Both the position numbers and the translations under genes were made by a program. Positions 53,722 to 62,521 of a DNA stretch of 64,000 bases are shown here, piece by piece (position 1 is the first letter of the stretch; each line of letters starts with the position of its first letter). The notes beneath the pieces are model-generated. The model searched no databases, was not told where the DNA came from, and saw only the letters and a program-made list of their open reading frames with translations. This stretch comes from Paenibacillus oralis (GTDB taxonomy: Bacteria > Bacillota > Bacilli > Paenibacillales > Paenibacillaceae). The stretch lies in assembly GCF_003863965.1 (NCBI RefSeq), contig NZ_RRCN01000001.1, positions 4,112,304-4,176,303 on the forward strand, in the 5' to 3' direction.

Positions 53722-54588
53722 ATGGCAAATGGACAGAGCAAGCAGACGATGCCTCCCCAGCATCAAAATCAGCAGCCCGGCGTCGAAGCGGACATGTTTC
53801 CCCGTCCGGTGTATGAAGGAACGTACAAAGCGGCCGGGAAGCTGAAAGGCAAGGTGGCGTTGATCACCGGCGGCGACAGCGGCATCGGGCGGGCGGTTGC
53901 GGTGGCTTACGCCAAAGAGGGAGCCGACGTGACGGTCGTCTATTTGAACGAGCACGGCGATGCGGAGACGACGAAAAAAGAGGTCGAGCAAGAGGGAAGC
54001 AAATGCCTGCTTGTTTCCGGGGATATCGGCGACGAATCTTTTGTAAAAGAAGCGGTCAAGCGCACGGTGGACGAGCTTGGCGGCCTCGATATACTGATCA
54101 ACAACGCGGCGGAGCAGCATCCGCAGCAGGATATTTCGGGTATTACGGCCGAACAGCTGGAGAAGACGTTCCGGACGAATATTTTCGCGATGTTTTATTT
54201 GACCAAAGCCGCCCTGCCCCATCTGAAAAAAGGCAGCGCCATCATCAATACGGCATCGGTGACCGCGTATAAAGGAAACCCGCAGCTGCTGGATTATTCG
54301 GCGACCAAAGGCGCGATCGTCAGCTTTACGCGCTCGTTGTCGATGAACCTGGCCGGCAGCAAGGGGGTACGGGTCAACGCCGTCGCGCCCGGGCCGATCT
54401 GGACGCCGCTTATTCCGTCCACCTTTGATGCGAAGCAGGTGGCGGAATTCGGCGGCACGACGCCGATGCAGCGCCCCGGCCAGCCGGAGGAGGTCGCTCC
54501 GGCCTACGTCTTCCTCGGCTCGGAGGACTCCTCTTATATGAGCGGCCAGGTCCTGCACGTCAATGGTGGCGAAATTGTAGGCGGCTGA
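53722..54588 (+). CDS. SDR-family oxidoreductase (YhdF/YhxC-like)
   Basis: A 288-residue short-chain dehydrogenase with the long N-terminal extension (about residues 1-38, MANGQSKQTMPPQHQNQQ...) seen in Bacillus general-stress SDRs. The cofactor loop is TGGDSGIGRAVA (about 49-60); NNAAEQ, the catalytic serine in NTASVTAYKG, the Y-x-x-x-K in DYSATKGAIVSF (about 190-201) and a PGPIWTPLIP segment follow. AAAGGAGAG before ATG 53722 overrides the longer open frame. Substrate unknown. Confidence 0.9.
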   Translation: MANGQSKQTMPPQHQNQQPGVEADMFPRPVYEGTYKAAGKLKGKVALITGGDSGIGRAVAVAYAKEGADVTVVYLNEHGDAETTKKEVEQEGSKCLLVSGDIGDESFVKEAVKRTVDELGGLDILINNAAEQHPQQDISGITAEQLEKTFRTNIFAMFYLTKAALPHLKKGSAIINTASVTAYKGNPQLLDYSATKGAIVSFTRSLSMNLAGSKGVRVNAVAPGPIWTPLIPSTFDAKQVAEFGGTTPMQRPGQPEEVAPAYVFLGSEDSSYMSGQVLHVNGGEIVGG

Positions 54589-54817
54589 TCTTCGGAGCAT
54601 ATCCCCTTGCCCTTTGATTCACTGGAGGCAGGGGATTTTTTTGTGCAGTGATAAACCTCTCTTTTTCGGACTTTCTTTTGGACAGAAATCGTCATCTCAA
54701 GGTAGTTATTATGTTATTATAAACTTGTTGAAGAAGATATGAATTGCGATGGAATTTTGAAGCTGCCTTTCGGGCTTATATGTTTATCAAGATGACGAGA
54801 GAGGGGATTCTTGAACC

Positions 54818-56395
54818 ATGCAACAGTTTGAAGAAAGCGTATACCAATTAATCGTGGAAACCTCCACCAATTTGCCGGGAGATGTGCGCCGGGCGATCAA
54901 CCTTGGCCGCTCCATGGAAAACCGGGCCACGCGGGCCGGGCTGGCGATGTCGACTATCGCCCGCAACATTAAAATGGCGGAGGAGCAGGTGTCGCCGATC
55001 TGCCAGGATACCGGAATGCCAACTTTCATCATCCATACCCCGGTCGGAGCGAATCAGATTGAAATGAAGCGGGCCATCAAAAGCGCGGTACAGCGGGCCA
55101 CCAAGGAAGGCAAGCTGCGCTCGAACTCCGTGGATTCGCTGACCGGGGCGAACAGCGGCGACAATTTGGGGCCGGGCACGCCGGTCATTCATTTTGAACA
55201 GTGGGAAAATGACTATATCGATATGCGCCTGATTCTGAAAGGCGGCGGCTGCGAGAACAAAAACATTCAATACAGCCTCCCCGCCGATTTGGAAGGCCTG
55301 GGCCGCGCGGGCCGCGACCTGGACGGGATCCGCAAATGCATTTTGCACGCGGTATACCAGGCTCAAGGTCAGGGATGCAGCGCGGGATTTATCGGCGTCG
55401 GCATCGGCGGCGACCGGACGACGGGCTATGAACTGGCCAAACGGCAGTTGTTCCGCACCGTCGACGATGTCAATCCAAAGCCGGACCTGGACCGTTTGGA
55501 ACAATATATTGTGGAAACGGCCAATCAATTGGGCATCGGCACGATGGGTTTCGGCGGCGAAGTTACCTTACTGGGCTGCAAAGTAGGCGTCGAGAACCGG
55601 CTGCCTGCCAGCTTCTTTGTGTCGGTAGCCTACAACTGCTGGGCTTTCCGCCGCCAAGGGGTGGAGATCGATGGCGCCACCGGCGCGATCAGCAATTGGT
55701 TGTACGAGCGCGGCAGCGATGTTTCCGTAGAGGAATCGGCGGGGCAAGGAGCCGAAGATCTCGCCGCAGCAGGGGGAGCGGCCGATGCCGAGGCGTCCGC
55801 AGCCGCGGGGGAAAGCCGGGAAATCGTGCTGCAGACGCCGGTTACGGAGGAGCAAATCCGGCAGCTTCGCGTGGGCGACGTTGTGGTGTTCAAAGGCGAA
55901 ATGCACACCGGCCGCGACGCTTTGCACAAATATTTGATGGATCACGATGCCCCGGTGGATTTGAACGGAGCGGTGATTTACCACTGCGGACCGGTCATGC
56001 TGAAGGACGAGGAAGGCTGGCATGTCAAAGCGGCTGGTCCGACGACCAGCATCCGGGAGGAGCCGTATCAAGGCGATGTCATGAAGAAATTCGGCATCCG
56101 CGCCGTCATCGGCAAAGGCGGAATGGGCCCCAAGACGCTAGCCGCTTTGCAGGAGCATGGCGGGGTATACCTAAACGCCATCGGCGGAGCCGCCCAATAT
56201 TATGCGGAATGTATCAAGAATGTGAACGGCGTCGACTTTATGGAATTCGGCGTCCCGGAAGCGATGTGGCATCTTGAGGTTGACGGGTTTGCCGCGATCG
56301 TCACGATGGACTCCCATGGAGACAGCCTGCATGAAGGAGTGGAAAAGGACTCGCTCGCGAAGTTGTCCGCATTCAAAGAGCCGGTTTTTAAATAA
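54818..56395 (+). CDS. fumA: Class I (iron-sulfur) fumarate hydratase
   Basis: A 525-residue class I fumarase, fumarate + water to malate. The N-terminal (alpha-like) part has the cluster cysteines in SPICQDTGMPTF (about residue 62), GGGCENKN (about 144) and VTLLGCKVGVE (about 252). The C-terminal (beta-like) part begins near residue 332 with IVLQTPVTEEQIRQLRVGDVV and includes MHTGRDALHKYL and YHCGPVM. An Ala/Gly/Glu-rich linker of about 28 residues (about 305-332; 55726-55820) joins the two. phoR begins 1 bp after its stop, an unusual pairing. It complements citZ-icd-mdh upstream. Confidence 0.94.
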   Translation: MQQFEESVYQLIVETSTNLPGDVRRAINLGRSMENRATRAGLAMSTIARNIKMAEEQVSPICQDTGMPTFIIHTPVGANQIEMKRAIKSAVQRATKEGKLRSNSVDSLTGANSGDNLGPGTPVIHFEQWENDYIDMRLILKGGGCENKNIQYSLPADLEGLGRAGRDLDGIRKCILHAVYQAQGQGCSAGFIGVGIGGDRTTGYELAKRQLFRTVDDVNPKPDLDRLEQYIVETANQLGIGTMGFGGEVTLLGCKVGVENRLPASFFVSVAYNCWAFRRQGVEIDGATGAISNWLYERGSDVSVEESAGQGAEDLAAAGGAADAEASAAAGESREIVLQTPVTEEQIRQLRVGDVVVFKGEMHTGRDALHKYLMDHDAPVDLNGAVIYHCGPVMLKDEEGWHVKAAGPTTSIREEPYQGDVMKKFGIRAVIGKGGMGPKTLAALQEHGGVYLNAIGGAAQYYAECIKNVNGVDFMEFGVPEAMWHLEVDGFAAIVTMDSHGDSLHEGVEKDSLAKLSAFKEPVFK

Positions 56396-56396
56396 G

Positions 56397-58199
56397 ATGA
56401 AGACGTTCAGAACCAAGCTTTCCCTCATTTTGATGGGTCTCGTCGGCATCTCGATGTTGGCTGCCGGCCTGACGATGGCCCAGCTGTTTAAAAATTCCCA
56501 TATCCATGCTCTGGAGGAGAATATGGAGCGGGAAATCAGCCTGCTGGAGGATACGTTCCGGTTTGTCCCGGTTCAAGGTAACGCCGGCGCGGAAGCCTAT
56601 TACGAGGAGCAGGCCAAAGCCTTGGAAGAAATGACCGATTCCCGCGTCACCTTCATTACCTTGGACGGAAAGGTAGTCGGCGATTCGGAAATGGATGCCG
56701 AGGCGATGGACAATCACGCCCATCGGAAGGAAATCGAATCGGCGGCGGGCGGGGGCGCAGGCAGCGCGATCCGCTACAGCCATACGGTCGGCGAAAATAT
56801 GCTTTACGTCGCCCGCCGCGTCACCTCCGCGAACGGATTCGACGGTTACATCCGCCTGTCGATGAGCCTGGCCACCGTGGAAAAGGGATTGACCCAAGGG
56901 TGGATACTGATGGCCGGCGGGCTGCTGATTTTATTCCTCGTAGCCGGCTTCGTCAGCTACCGGATCGCCGCGGGAATGACCCGGCCTCTGGAGCAGATCA
57001 CGCGCGTCGCGCACCGCATCTCCAAGCTGGACTACAACGCCCGGGTAAGGCTGACCCGCCGGGACGAAATCGGCCAGTTGGGTGAGGCGATCAACGGGAT
57101 GGCGGACAGCCTGCAGCAGCAGCTCAAGCGGATTCATGACAATGAAGATCTGCTGCAAAGCGTGCTGGCCAACATGACCGGCGGGATCGTAATGGTTGAC
57201 GCTTCGGGCAACATCGCCCTGATCAACCGGGAGGCGGAGCGCATCCTGCATGTCAAGGGTGATCAGCTGTTGGGAAGATCGTACCGCGACATCAAACGCA
57301 ACTACGAATTTACGAAGTTCGCCGAGGAGGGGATTTCCCGCCAGGAATATGTCCAGGAGGAGCGCAACGTCTACGATCCGGAGGAAAAAATACTGCTGTT
57401 CGACAGCGTGCCGATGTTCGAGGACAACGGGAATTACCGGGGGATGCTGTTTCTGCTCCGGGACGTGACCGACATTCGCAGGCTGGAACGAATGCGCAGC
57501 GAATTCGTGGCCAACGTGTCCCATGAGTTGAAAACGCCGATTGCCGCGGTCAAAGGCTTTGCCGAAACGCTGCTCGCCGGAGGCGTGAAAGATGAGGAAA
57601 CGGCCCGTTCGTTCCTGCAGATCATTTACGATGAAGGGGACCGGCTGAACCGCCTGATCGGCGACATTCTCGATCTGTCCAAAATCGAATCCAAGCTCGT
57701 GCCGCTGGAATACGCTCCCGTGAACCTAAAGGAATTGTTCGACAGCATCTATGAAGTGCTGCTGCCCGCGGCCAGGAAGAAGTCGATTGCGATGGACCAC
57801 GACATTCCCGAACACCTGTTTATGGAAGGGGACGAAGACCGGCTCCGGCAAATATTCATGAACCTGCTGTCCAACGCGATCAGTTATACGCAGGAAGGCG
57901 GCAGAGTCCGCGTCGATGTCGCCATTTTGGGCGAGGGCGGGGAAGACGAGAAGGTTCGCATCATCGTCAGCGATACGGGGATCGGCATCCCGAAAAAAGA
58001 TTTGCCGCGCATTTTCGAACGTTTTTACCGGGTGGACAAAGCGAGATCCCGCAGCTCCGGAGGAACCGGCTTGGGGCTGTCCATCGTGAAGCATCTCGTC
58101 GATCTGCACCATGGCACGATCAGCGTGGAAAGCAAAGTCGGCGAAGGCTCTTCATTCATAGTGGAGCTCCCGTTTATGCATACTTTGGATGAGGGTTAG
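56397..58199 (+). CDS. phoR: PhoR/PnpS-type sensor histidine kinase
   Basis: A 600-residue membrane kinase. Membrane helices at about residues 8-29 and 169-190 flank an external sensor region. A HAMP domain (about 188-240), a PAS domain (about 247-355), the phospho-acceptor H376 in FVANVSHELKTPIAAVKG, and the ATPase boxes (N box NLLSNAISYT, G boxes DTGIGIP and GTGLGLSIVKHLV) complete it. The ATG follows the fumA TAA by 1 bp with only a weak GAGCCGG ribosome site, so translation probably depends on fumA. The partner regulator is downstream, the reverse of the B. subtilis phoP-phoR order. Confidence 0.88.
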   Translation: MKTFRTKLSLILMGLVGISMLAAGLTMAQLFKNSHIHALEENMEREISLLEDTFRFVPVQGNAGAEAYYEEQAKALEEMTDSRVTFITLDGKVVGDSEMDAEAMDNHAHRKEIESAAGGGAGSAIRYSHTVGENMLYVARRVTSANGFDGYIRLSMSLATVEKGLTQGWILMAGGLLILFLVAGFVSYRIAAGMTRPLEQITRVAHRISKLDYNARVRLTRRDEIGQLGEAINGMADSLQQQLKRIHDNEDLLQSVLANMTGGIVMVDASGNIALINREAERILHVKGDQLLGRSYRDIKRNYEFTKFAEEGISRQEYVQEERNVYDPEEKILLFDSVPMFEDNGNYRGMLFLLRDVTDIRRLERMRSEFVANVSHELKTPIAAVKGFAETLLAGGVKDEETARSFLQIIYDEGDRLNRLIGDILDLSKIESKLVPLEYAPVNLKELFDSIYEVLLPAARKKSIAMDHDIPEHLFMEGDEDRLRQIFMNLLSNAISYTQEGGRVRVDVAILGEGGEDEKVRIIVSDTGIGIPKKDLPRIFERFYRVDKARSRSSGGTGLGLSIVKHLVDLHHGTISVESKVGEGSSFIVELPFMHTLDEG

Positions 58200-58395
58200 T
58201 ACAAGTTGAACTAAAGAAAAACGTGAGTTAGGCAAGAGTGTGAAATGATTCCGAAGAAACGGCAGTGGTCGCCTTTGTGAGCGGATTTCAACCGCATTCG
58301 AATTTAGTTGATCATAGAAATCCGCGAACAACAGCGATCGTAGGAACATTTCTCACGGCTGCCCCTATCACGTACATCATTAGTTCAACTTATAC
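58199..58395. mobile_element. MITE-like element between phoR and phoP
   Basis: GTACAAGTTGAACTAA (58199-58214) and TTAGTTCAACTTATAC (58380-58395) are inverted 16-bp arms with one mismatch. They bound a 197-bp stretch without a gene. The left arm begins on the last base of the phoR stop codon and the right arm ends just before the phoP promoter region. Size and end structure suit a non-autonomous mobile element. Confidence 0.6.
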
Positions 58396-58412
58396 AGAGC
58401 CGATTTTACCCA

Positions 58413-58455
58413 TTTTTATATTTTTTACACCGCGTTAACATTCCCGTGATATGCT
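58413..58455 (+). promoter_or_regulatory. Candidate PHO box and promoter of phoP
   Basis: TTTTTA (58413), TTTACA (58424-58429) and TTAACA (58435-58440) are spaced exactly 11 bp apart, the PhoP-binding pattern. A TATGCT-like -10 follows at 58450-58455. This suggests that phoP is autoregulated from its own promoter. Confidence 0.62.
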
Positions 58456-58491
58456 GGGCTTGTCATCAAACACGTAGAGATGAGGGGTTCT

Positions 58492-59214
58492 ATGACGCAA
58501 CGTCTATTGGTTATCGAAGATGAACCGACGTTATCCAGGCTGCTGTCTTACAATCTTACCAGCGAAGGCTATGAGGTTGTCGTGGAAGATCATGGGCAGA
58601 CCGGATATGAGACGGCGCTCAAACAAAAATTTGACCTGATATTGCTGGATTTGATGCTTCCGGGCATGAACGGGTTTGAAATCATGTCCAAGCTGAGGGG
58701 CGAAGGCGTGACGACCCCGGTAATTATTCTGACCGCCAAAAATGCGGAGGAAGAAGTGGTGCAGGGCCTCAAATCGGGCGCTGACGATTACATTACCAAG
58801 CCTTTTGGGGTCGCCGAATTGTTGGCGCGGGTGGCGGCGGTCCTCCGCAGAGCAAACGGCCAGGAGGAACGGGAAGCCATGGTACAGGACAACTCCCAGA
58901 TTTCGCTGGGGGCTTTGACCATCTTCCCCGAGAAATACGAGGTTACTTTAAACGGGGAAGCCATTACGCTAAGACCGAAGGAATTTGAAGTGCTGCTGTA
59001 CCTGGCGCGAAAGCCGGGAGTCGTGATGACCCGCGACGATCTGATGAACGCGGTCTGGGGCTTCGATTACATCGGCGGTCAGCGTACAGTGGACGTCCAT
59101 GTCAGCTCGCTGCGCAAAAAGCTGGAGCTTGATCCCCAGTCGGTGCATATCGATTCCATTCGCGGCGTAGGATATAAGCTGGTCGTAAACAAGAAAAAAA
59201 CGCCCATCACCTAA
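58492..59214 (+). CDS. phoP: PhoP-type OmpR-family response regulator
   Basis: A 240-residue regulator. The receiver domain (about residues 4-118) has acidic residues E9/D10-like (VIEDEP), phospho-acceptor D53 in LLDLMLPG, and K103-like in DDYITKPFG. The OmpR-type winged helix follows (about 140-235; ITLRPKEFEVLLYLARKPG, RTVDVHVSSLRKKL, IRGVGYKL). ATG 58492 follows GAGGGG; a shorter spacing to 58480 is less likely. The pairing with phoR upstream, PHO boxes at its own and the pstB promoter, and pstB-phoU downstream support PhoP. Confidence 0.87.
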   Translation: MTQRLLVIEDEPTLSRLLSYNLTSEGYEVVVEDHGQTGYETALKQKFDLILLDLMLPGMNGFEIMSKLRGEGVTTPVIILTAKNAEEEVVQGLKSGADDYITKPFGVAELLARVAAVLRRANGQEEREAMVQDNSQISLGALTIFPEKYEVTLNGEAITLRPKEFEVLLYLARKPGVVMTRDDLMNAVWGFDYIGGQRTVDVHVSSLRKKLELDPQSVHIDSIRGVGYKLVVNKKKTPIT

Positions 59215-59236
59215 GCAAGATGATGGACGTTTTTTT
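59199..59236 (+). terminator. Terminator overlapping the phoP stop codon
   Basis: ACGCCCATCA pairs with TGATGGACGT (one mismatch), followed by six T residues. The stop codon lies in the loop. Confidence 0.85.
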
Positions 59237-59325
59237 ACATACGATCAAAATGCCGTAAACATTAAGCAAACAGTTTCCGGGTATGCTTTGTTAATGAATA
59301 TGCGCCAATCTGAGGGGAGTTGTTC

Positions 59326-60498
59326 GTGTTGGGAGCACAGATGGTAGCGGAATTGGAGCGGCTGGAGCCGATACAAACCGCCGGCGGGGAACCGGAGGCA
59401 AAGCAGGCGGCGGTCCCGTCCAACCTGGAGGAAACTGCGGTGGATGTGCGTAAGTACTGCAGAAGCGTGCCGGTGATCGGGCGGAAGGAATCCTGCCGCG
59501 GTGTGCTGCAGCGGTTTCAGCGCGATTCCGAACTTTCGTGCATCGTCCTTTGTGATGAAAGTAACAAACCGCTGGGAATTTTGATGCGGGACCGGTTTTA
59601 CCGCTTTTTGGCCGGGCGTTTTGCGGCCGATTTGTTTTACGATCGCCCGGCGTCCGGATTTGCCGATGAGCATCCGCTTGTATGCGATTTGCAGACTCCG
59701 GCCAGAGATGTGGTGGATGCGGCGTTAAACCGGGAGGGCGCCCATTTTTACGAGGGTTTGATTATGACCGAAAATGGGCGGTTTTACGGCATCCTGACGG
59801 TGCAGGACCTCATGCGGATGTCGCGTGATCTGCAGCGGGAAGCGGATCAAATCCGGGGGGAAGTCGTTCGCGAAAGCTATTCGCTGATCAAGGACATCGA
59901 ACATTCGGTTAGGCAAGTGTCCGATTCCGCCGGACGAAGCTTGCGGGAGTCGGAATCGATGAGCGGACAGGCCGAAACGGGCAGGGCCGAACTCGAAGTA
60001 GTGAAGGCCGCCTTCGACCGGGTGCTGGAGGCGTCCCGCAGCCAGGCGGCGCAAATGTCGGAGCTGCTGGAGCGCACGCAGCAAATTTCGTCGATCACCG
60101 CCAGCATTCAGGCATTGGCCAATCTGAGCGGGATCCTGGCGCTGAACGCTTCGATCGAAGCGGCGCACGCCGGAGAACATGGACGCGGCTTCGCCGTCGT
60201 CGCGAGCGAAATCCGCAAGCTTGCTCTGCAGACGCAGAAACTGTCGGGGGAAATCGGCGAAACGCTGGATATCGTCAACCGTCATGTGCAGCAAGCGGCG
60301 GCGACGTCCGGCCAGACGGCCGCGGAGATGGAAGCCGGCCATATGCGGGTGGGCAAAGCGGATGAAACGTTCGAGGCCTTGGTGCGGTCGGTCCGGTCCG
60401 TGGAGACGAGGGAACGGGAGATGCGCGATGCCGCGGATATCGCTGCACGAAGAACGGAAACCGTGCTGCGTGAGCTGGAGCAATTTACGAAAGCTTAA
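59326..60498 (+). CDS. Soluble CBS-domain methyl-accepting-chemotaxis-type protein
   Basis: A 390-residue protein with no membrane segment. Two CBS-like modules occupy about residues 45-165 (SVPVIGRKESCRGVLQRF; LIMTENGRFYGILTVQDLMRMS). A coiled-coil signalling domain follows (about 170-385), whose hairpin tip ALANLSGILALNASIEAAHAGEHGRGFAVVASEIRKLA (about 264-301) is the MCP consensus. It probably senses a cytoplasmic nucleotide or ligand and relays it to a CheA/CheW system encoded elsewhere. The start is taken as GTG 59326 behind GAGGGGAG; TTG codons nearby are alternatives. Confidence 0.85.
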   Translation: MLGAQMVAELERLEPIQTAGGEPEAKQAAVPSNLEETAVDVRKYCRSVPVIGRKESCRGVLQRFQRDSELSCIVLCDESNKPLGILMRDRFYRFLAGRFAADLFYDRPASGFADEHPLVCDLQTPARDVVDAALNREGAHFYEGLIMTENGRFYGILTVQDLMRMSRDLQREADQIRGEVVRESYSLIKDIEHSVRQVSDSAGRSLRESESMSGQAETGRAELEVVKAAFDRVLEASRSQAAQMSELLERTQQISSITASIQALANLSGILALNASIEAAHAGEHGRGFAVVASEIRKLALQTQKLSGEIGETLDIVNRHVQQAAATSGQTAAEMEAGHMRVGKADETFEALVRSVRSVETREREMRDAADIAARRTETVLRELEQFTKA

Positions 60499-60500
60499 AG

Positions 60501-60790
60501 AGGTTGTTCAAAAAGCCATCTTTTGATCACGAAGCAGGTCAGGAAGTGGTTTCGACGTCGAATCTTGAATTCAGCCGGGCCAAGCATATGCTTCCGAAGC
60601 ATGTTTCCTACGGAAACATTTCAGGTGCTCACGTACCCTCACAAGATCCTATGCTTCCGAAGCCGTTTTCTCCGAAAACGTTCAGCTCCGCTCCTCAGTC
60701 CCTGGCTTCATCCGACCTAAAGCGTTTTGGAAAAACGCACATCGAAAGCATACGCTTCGGTGCTGAAAAGCCGACGTTTTGAACACGCAC
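60501..60790 (+). repeat. Dispersed repeat family A, full-length copy
   Basis: About 290 bp without a real gene. It opens GAGGTTGTTCAAAAAG and closes with AAGCCGACGTTTTGAACACG, whose complement (GTTCAAAACG) is an imperfect inverted copy of the left end. Inside are several small stems such as TTTCCTACGGAAA and TTTTCTCCGAAAA. Landmarks are shared with 33214-33355 (inverted) and, at the left end, 57-97. An open frame of 92 codons here follows repeat sequence only. Confidence 0.78.
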
Positions 60791-60800
60791 TTAAACATAT

Positions 60801-60854
60801 TTTACATTACGTTTACATTTTGATTCATTTTCTTTTACATAAGCAAGCTAAAAT
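60801..60854 (+). promoter_or_regulatory. Four-repeat PHO box and promoter of pstB
   Basis: TTTACA (60801), TTTACA (60812), ATTCAT (60823) and TTTACA (60834-60839) recur every 11 bp, the pattern bound by phosphorylated PhoP. A TAAAAT -10 candidate is at 60849-60854. It is 74 bp before pstB and begins 11 bp after repeat family A ends. Confidence 0.82.
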
Positions 60855-60912
60855 GGATAAGGATTTAATCGTGCTTTAATAATAAACGGTAGTTGGACGA
60901 AGGAGAACTGAC

Positions 60913-61668
60913 ATGGAAACCGTGATCCGGATTCAACATTTGAACTTATATTATGAACAATTTCATGCGTTAAAGGACGTTTCTTTGGATATCCCCGAGC
61001 GAACGATTACCGCCTTCATCGGACCGTCCGGCTGCGGCAAATCGACGCTGCTGCGCACGTTGAACCGGATGAACGACATGATTCCCGGAACGCGGATCGA
61101 AGGCAGTGTGGAAATCGCAGGGGGCGACATCTACGGCGATGAGGTGGAAGTCGAGGAGCTGCGCAAACGGGTGGGGATGGTATTTCAACAGCCAAACCCT
61201 TTCCCGAAATCGATTTACGATAACGTGGCCTATGGCCCCCGCTTGCACGGGATCAAAAACAAGGCCGCCCTCGATGAAATTGTGGAGCAAAGCCTGCGCC
61301 AGGCCGTCCTTTGGGACGAGGTGAAGGATTTCCTCAAGCGCTCGGCGCTCAGCCTGTCGGGCGGGCAGCAGCAGCGGCTTTGCATAGCGCGGGCGATTGC
61401 GGTGCAGCCTGACATTCTGCTGATGGATGAAGCGACATCGGCGCTGGACCCGATTTCCACCTTGAAAATCGAAGAACTGGTCCAGCAGCTCAAAGACAGG
61501 TATACGATCGTGATGGTCACGCATAACATGCACCAGGCGGCGCGGATTTCCGGCCGGACCGTCTTTTTCCTGAACGGGGAAATCGTTGAGGCGGACGATA
61601 CGCAGAAGCTGTTTTCCACCCCGCAGGATTCGCGCACAGAAGATTATATTTCCGGTCGTTTCGGATAA
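60913..61668 (+). CDS. pstB: Phosphate ABC transporter ATP-binding protein
   Basis: A 251-residue ABC ATPase. Walker A is GPSGCGKST (about residues 37-45), Q loop [18 protein letters not shown] (about 92-109), signature [14 protein letters not shown] (about 151-164) and Walker [14 protein letters not shown] (about 171-183), then the H loop [27 protein letters not shown] is specific to PstB. AAGGAGAACTGAC precedes the ATG. pstS, pstC and pstA are not upstream, where a repeat and the chemotaxis-type gene lie, so the rest of the transporter is encoded elsewhere. phoU follows 18 bp later. Confidence 0.94.
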   Translation: METVIRIQHLNLYYEQFHALKDVSLDIPERTITAFIGPSGCGKSTLLRTLNRMNDMIPGTRIEGSVEIAGGDIYGDEVEVEELRKRVGMVFQQPNPFPKSIYDNVAYGPRLHGIKNKAALDEIVEQSLRQAVLWDEVKDFLKRSALSLSGGQQQRLCIARAIAVQPDILLMDEATSALDPISTLKIEELVQQLKDRYTIVMVTHNMHQAARISGRTVFFLNGEIVEADDTQKLFSTPQDSRTEDYISGRFG

Positions 61669-61686
61669 CAAGGAGGCTGCTGCTGA

Positions 61687-62346
61687 ATGATTCAAAGAAA
61701 AGAATTCGATCAGAATCTGGAAGAACTACGGCAATTGCTCAGACAAATGGGGGAGCATGTTGAACAAGGGCTTACGGAAGCTATCGGGGCCCTGCGGGCC
61801 ATGGATTCGCAGAAAGCCAAAGAGATCGTTGAGCGCGATATCGAGCTGAACCAGATGGAAGAGCAGGTGATGGAAATCGGGTCGCGGCTCATTGTAACGC
61901 AGCAGCCGGTGGCCAAGGACCTGCGGCGGATTATCGTCGCCTTTAGAATTTCCAGCGATCTTGAACGGATGGGCGATTTGGCCGTCGATATTGCGAAAGT
62001 AACGATGCGTTTGGAAGGCCAGAAGCTGATCAAGCCGCTGGTCGATATCCCGAAAATGTCGGACCTGGTTATCCTGATGCTGCGGGAGTCGTTGCAGTCT
62101 TACTTGGACGAAAATACGGACCTGGCCTACAAAATGGCCAAGGACGACGACGAGGTCGATCATCTGTACAGCCAGACGATCCAGGAGCTGTATACGTTTA
62201 TGATTGAAAATCCGGATTCCCTGCAGCAGGCGATGCTGCTGACCCTGGTTGGACGCTATATCGAGCGGATCGCCGACCATGCCACGAATATCGGGGAAAG
62301 CGCGGTGTATCTCGTCACCGGCCAACGTCCGGACTTGAATCAGTAA
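61687..62346 (+). CDS. phoU: PhoU phosphate-signalling regulator
   Basis: A 219-residue all-helical protein with the two PhoU repeats (about residues 18-105 and 120-208), each containing an acidic/Asp-Glu helix: VERDIELNQMEEQVMEIG and AKDDDEVDHLYSQTIQEL. RISSDLERMGDLAVDIAKV and GRYIERIADHATNIGESAVYLVTG are hallmark segments. It connects transporter state to PhoR signalling. AAGGAGGCTGCTGCTGA precedes the ATG. It is co-transcribed with pstB. Confidence 0.95.
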   Translation: MIQRKEFDQNLEELRQLLRQMGEHVEQGLTEAIGALRAMDSQKAKEIVERDIELNQMEEQVMEIGSRLIVTQQPVAKDLRRIIVAFRISSDLERMGDLAVDIAKVTMRLEGQKLIKPLVDIPKMSDLVILMLRESLQSYLDENTDLAYKMAKDDDEVDHLYSQTIQELYTFMIENPDSLQQAMLLTLVGRYIERIADHATNIGESAVYLVTGQRPDLNQ

Positions 62347-62381
62347 AAATGTTCTTTAACACGCTGTGTACCGGTTGATCA

Positions 62382-62426
62382 ACCGGCAGCTGCCTTGCGC
62401 AAAATGCAGGCGGCTGCCGGTTTTAT
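62382..62426 (+). terminator. Terminator of pstB-phoU
   Basis: ACCGGCAGCTGCC pairs with GGCGGCTGCCGGT, followed by TTTATTG. Confidence 0.87.
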
Positions 62427-62521
62427 TGTTTTGCGCTCTTTACGGGGCATCGCGGTGTTAACCGGAGGCCTGCTGTGTTATCATAGGTAACAGGAACAAA
62501 ACACTCGGGACGAGGTGTAGT

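Noticed and set aside
60504-60782. 92-codon frame after the chemotaxis-type gene
   Set aside because: It lies wholly inside repeat family A and the codons do not persist in the other copies.
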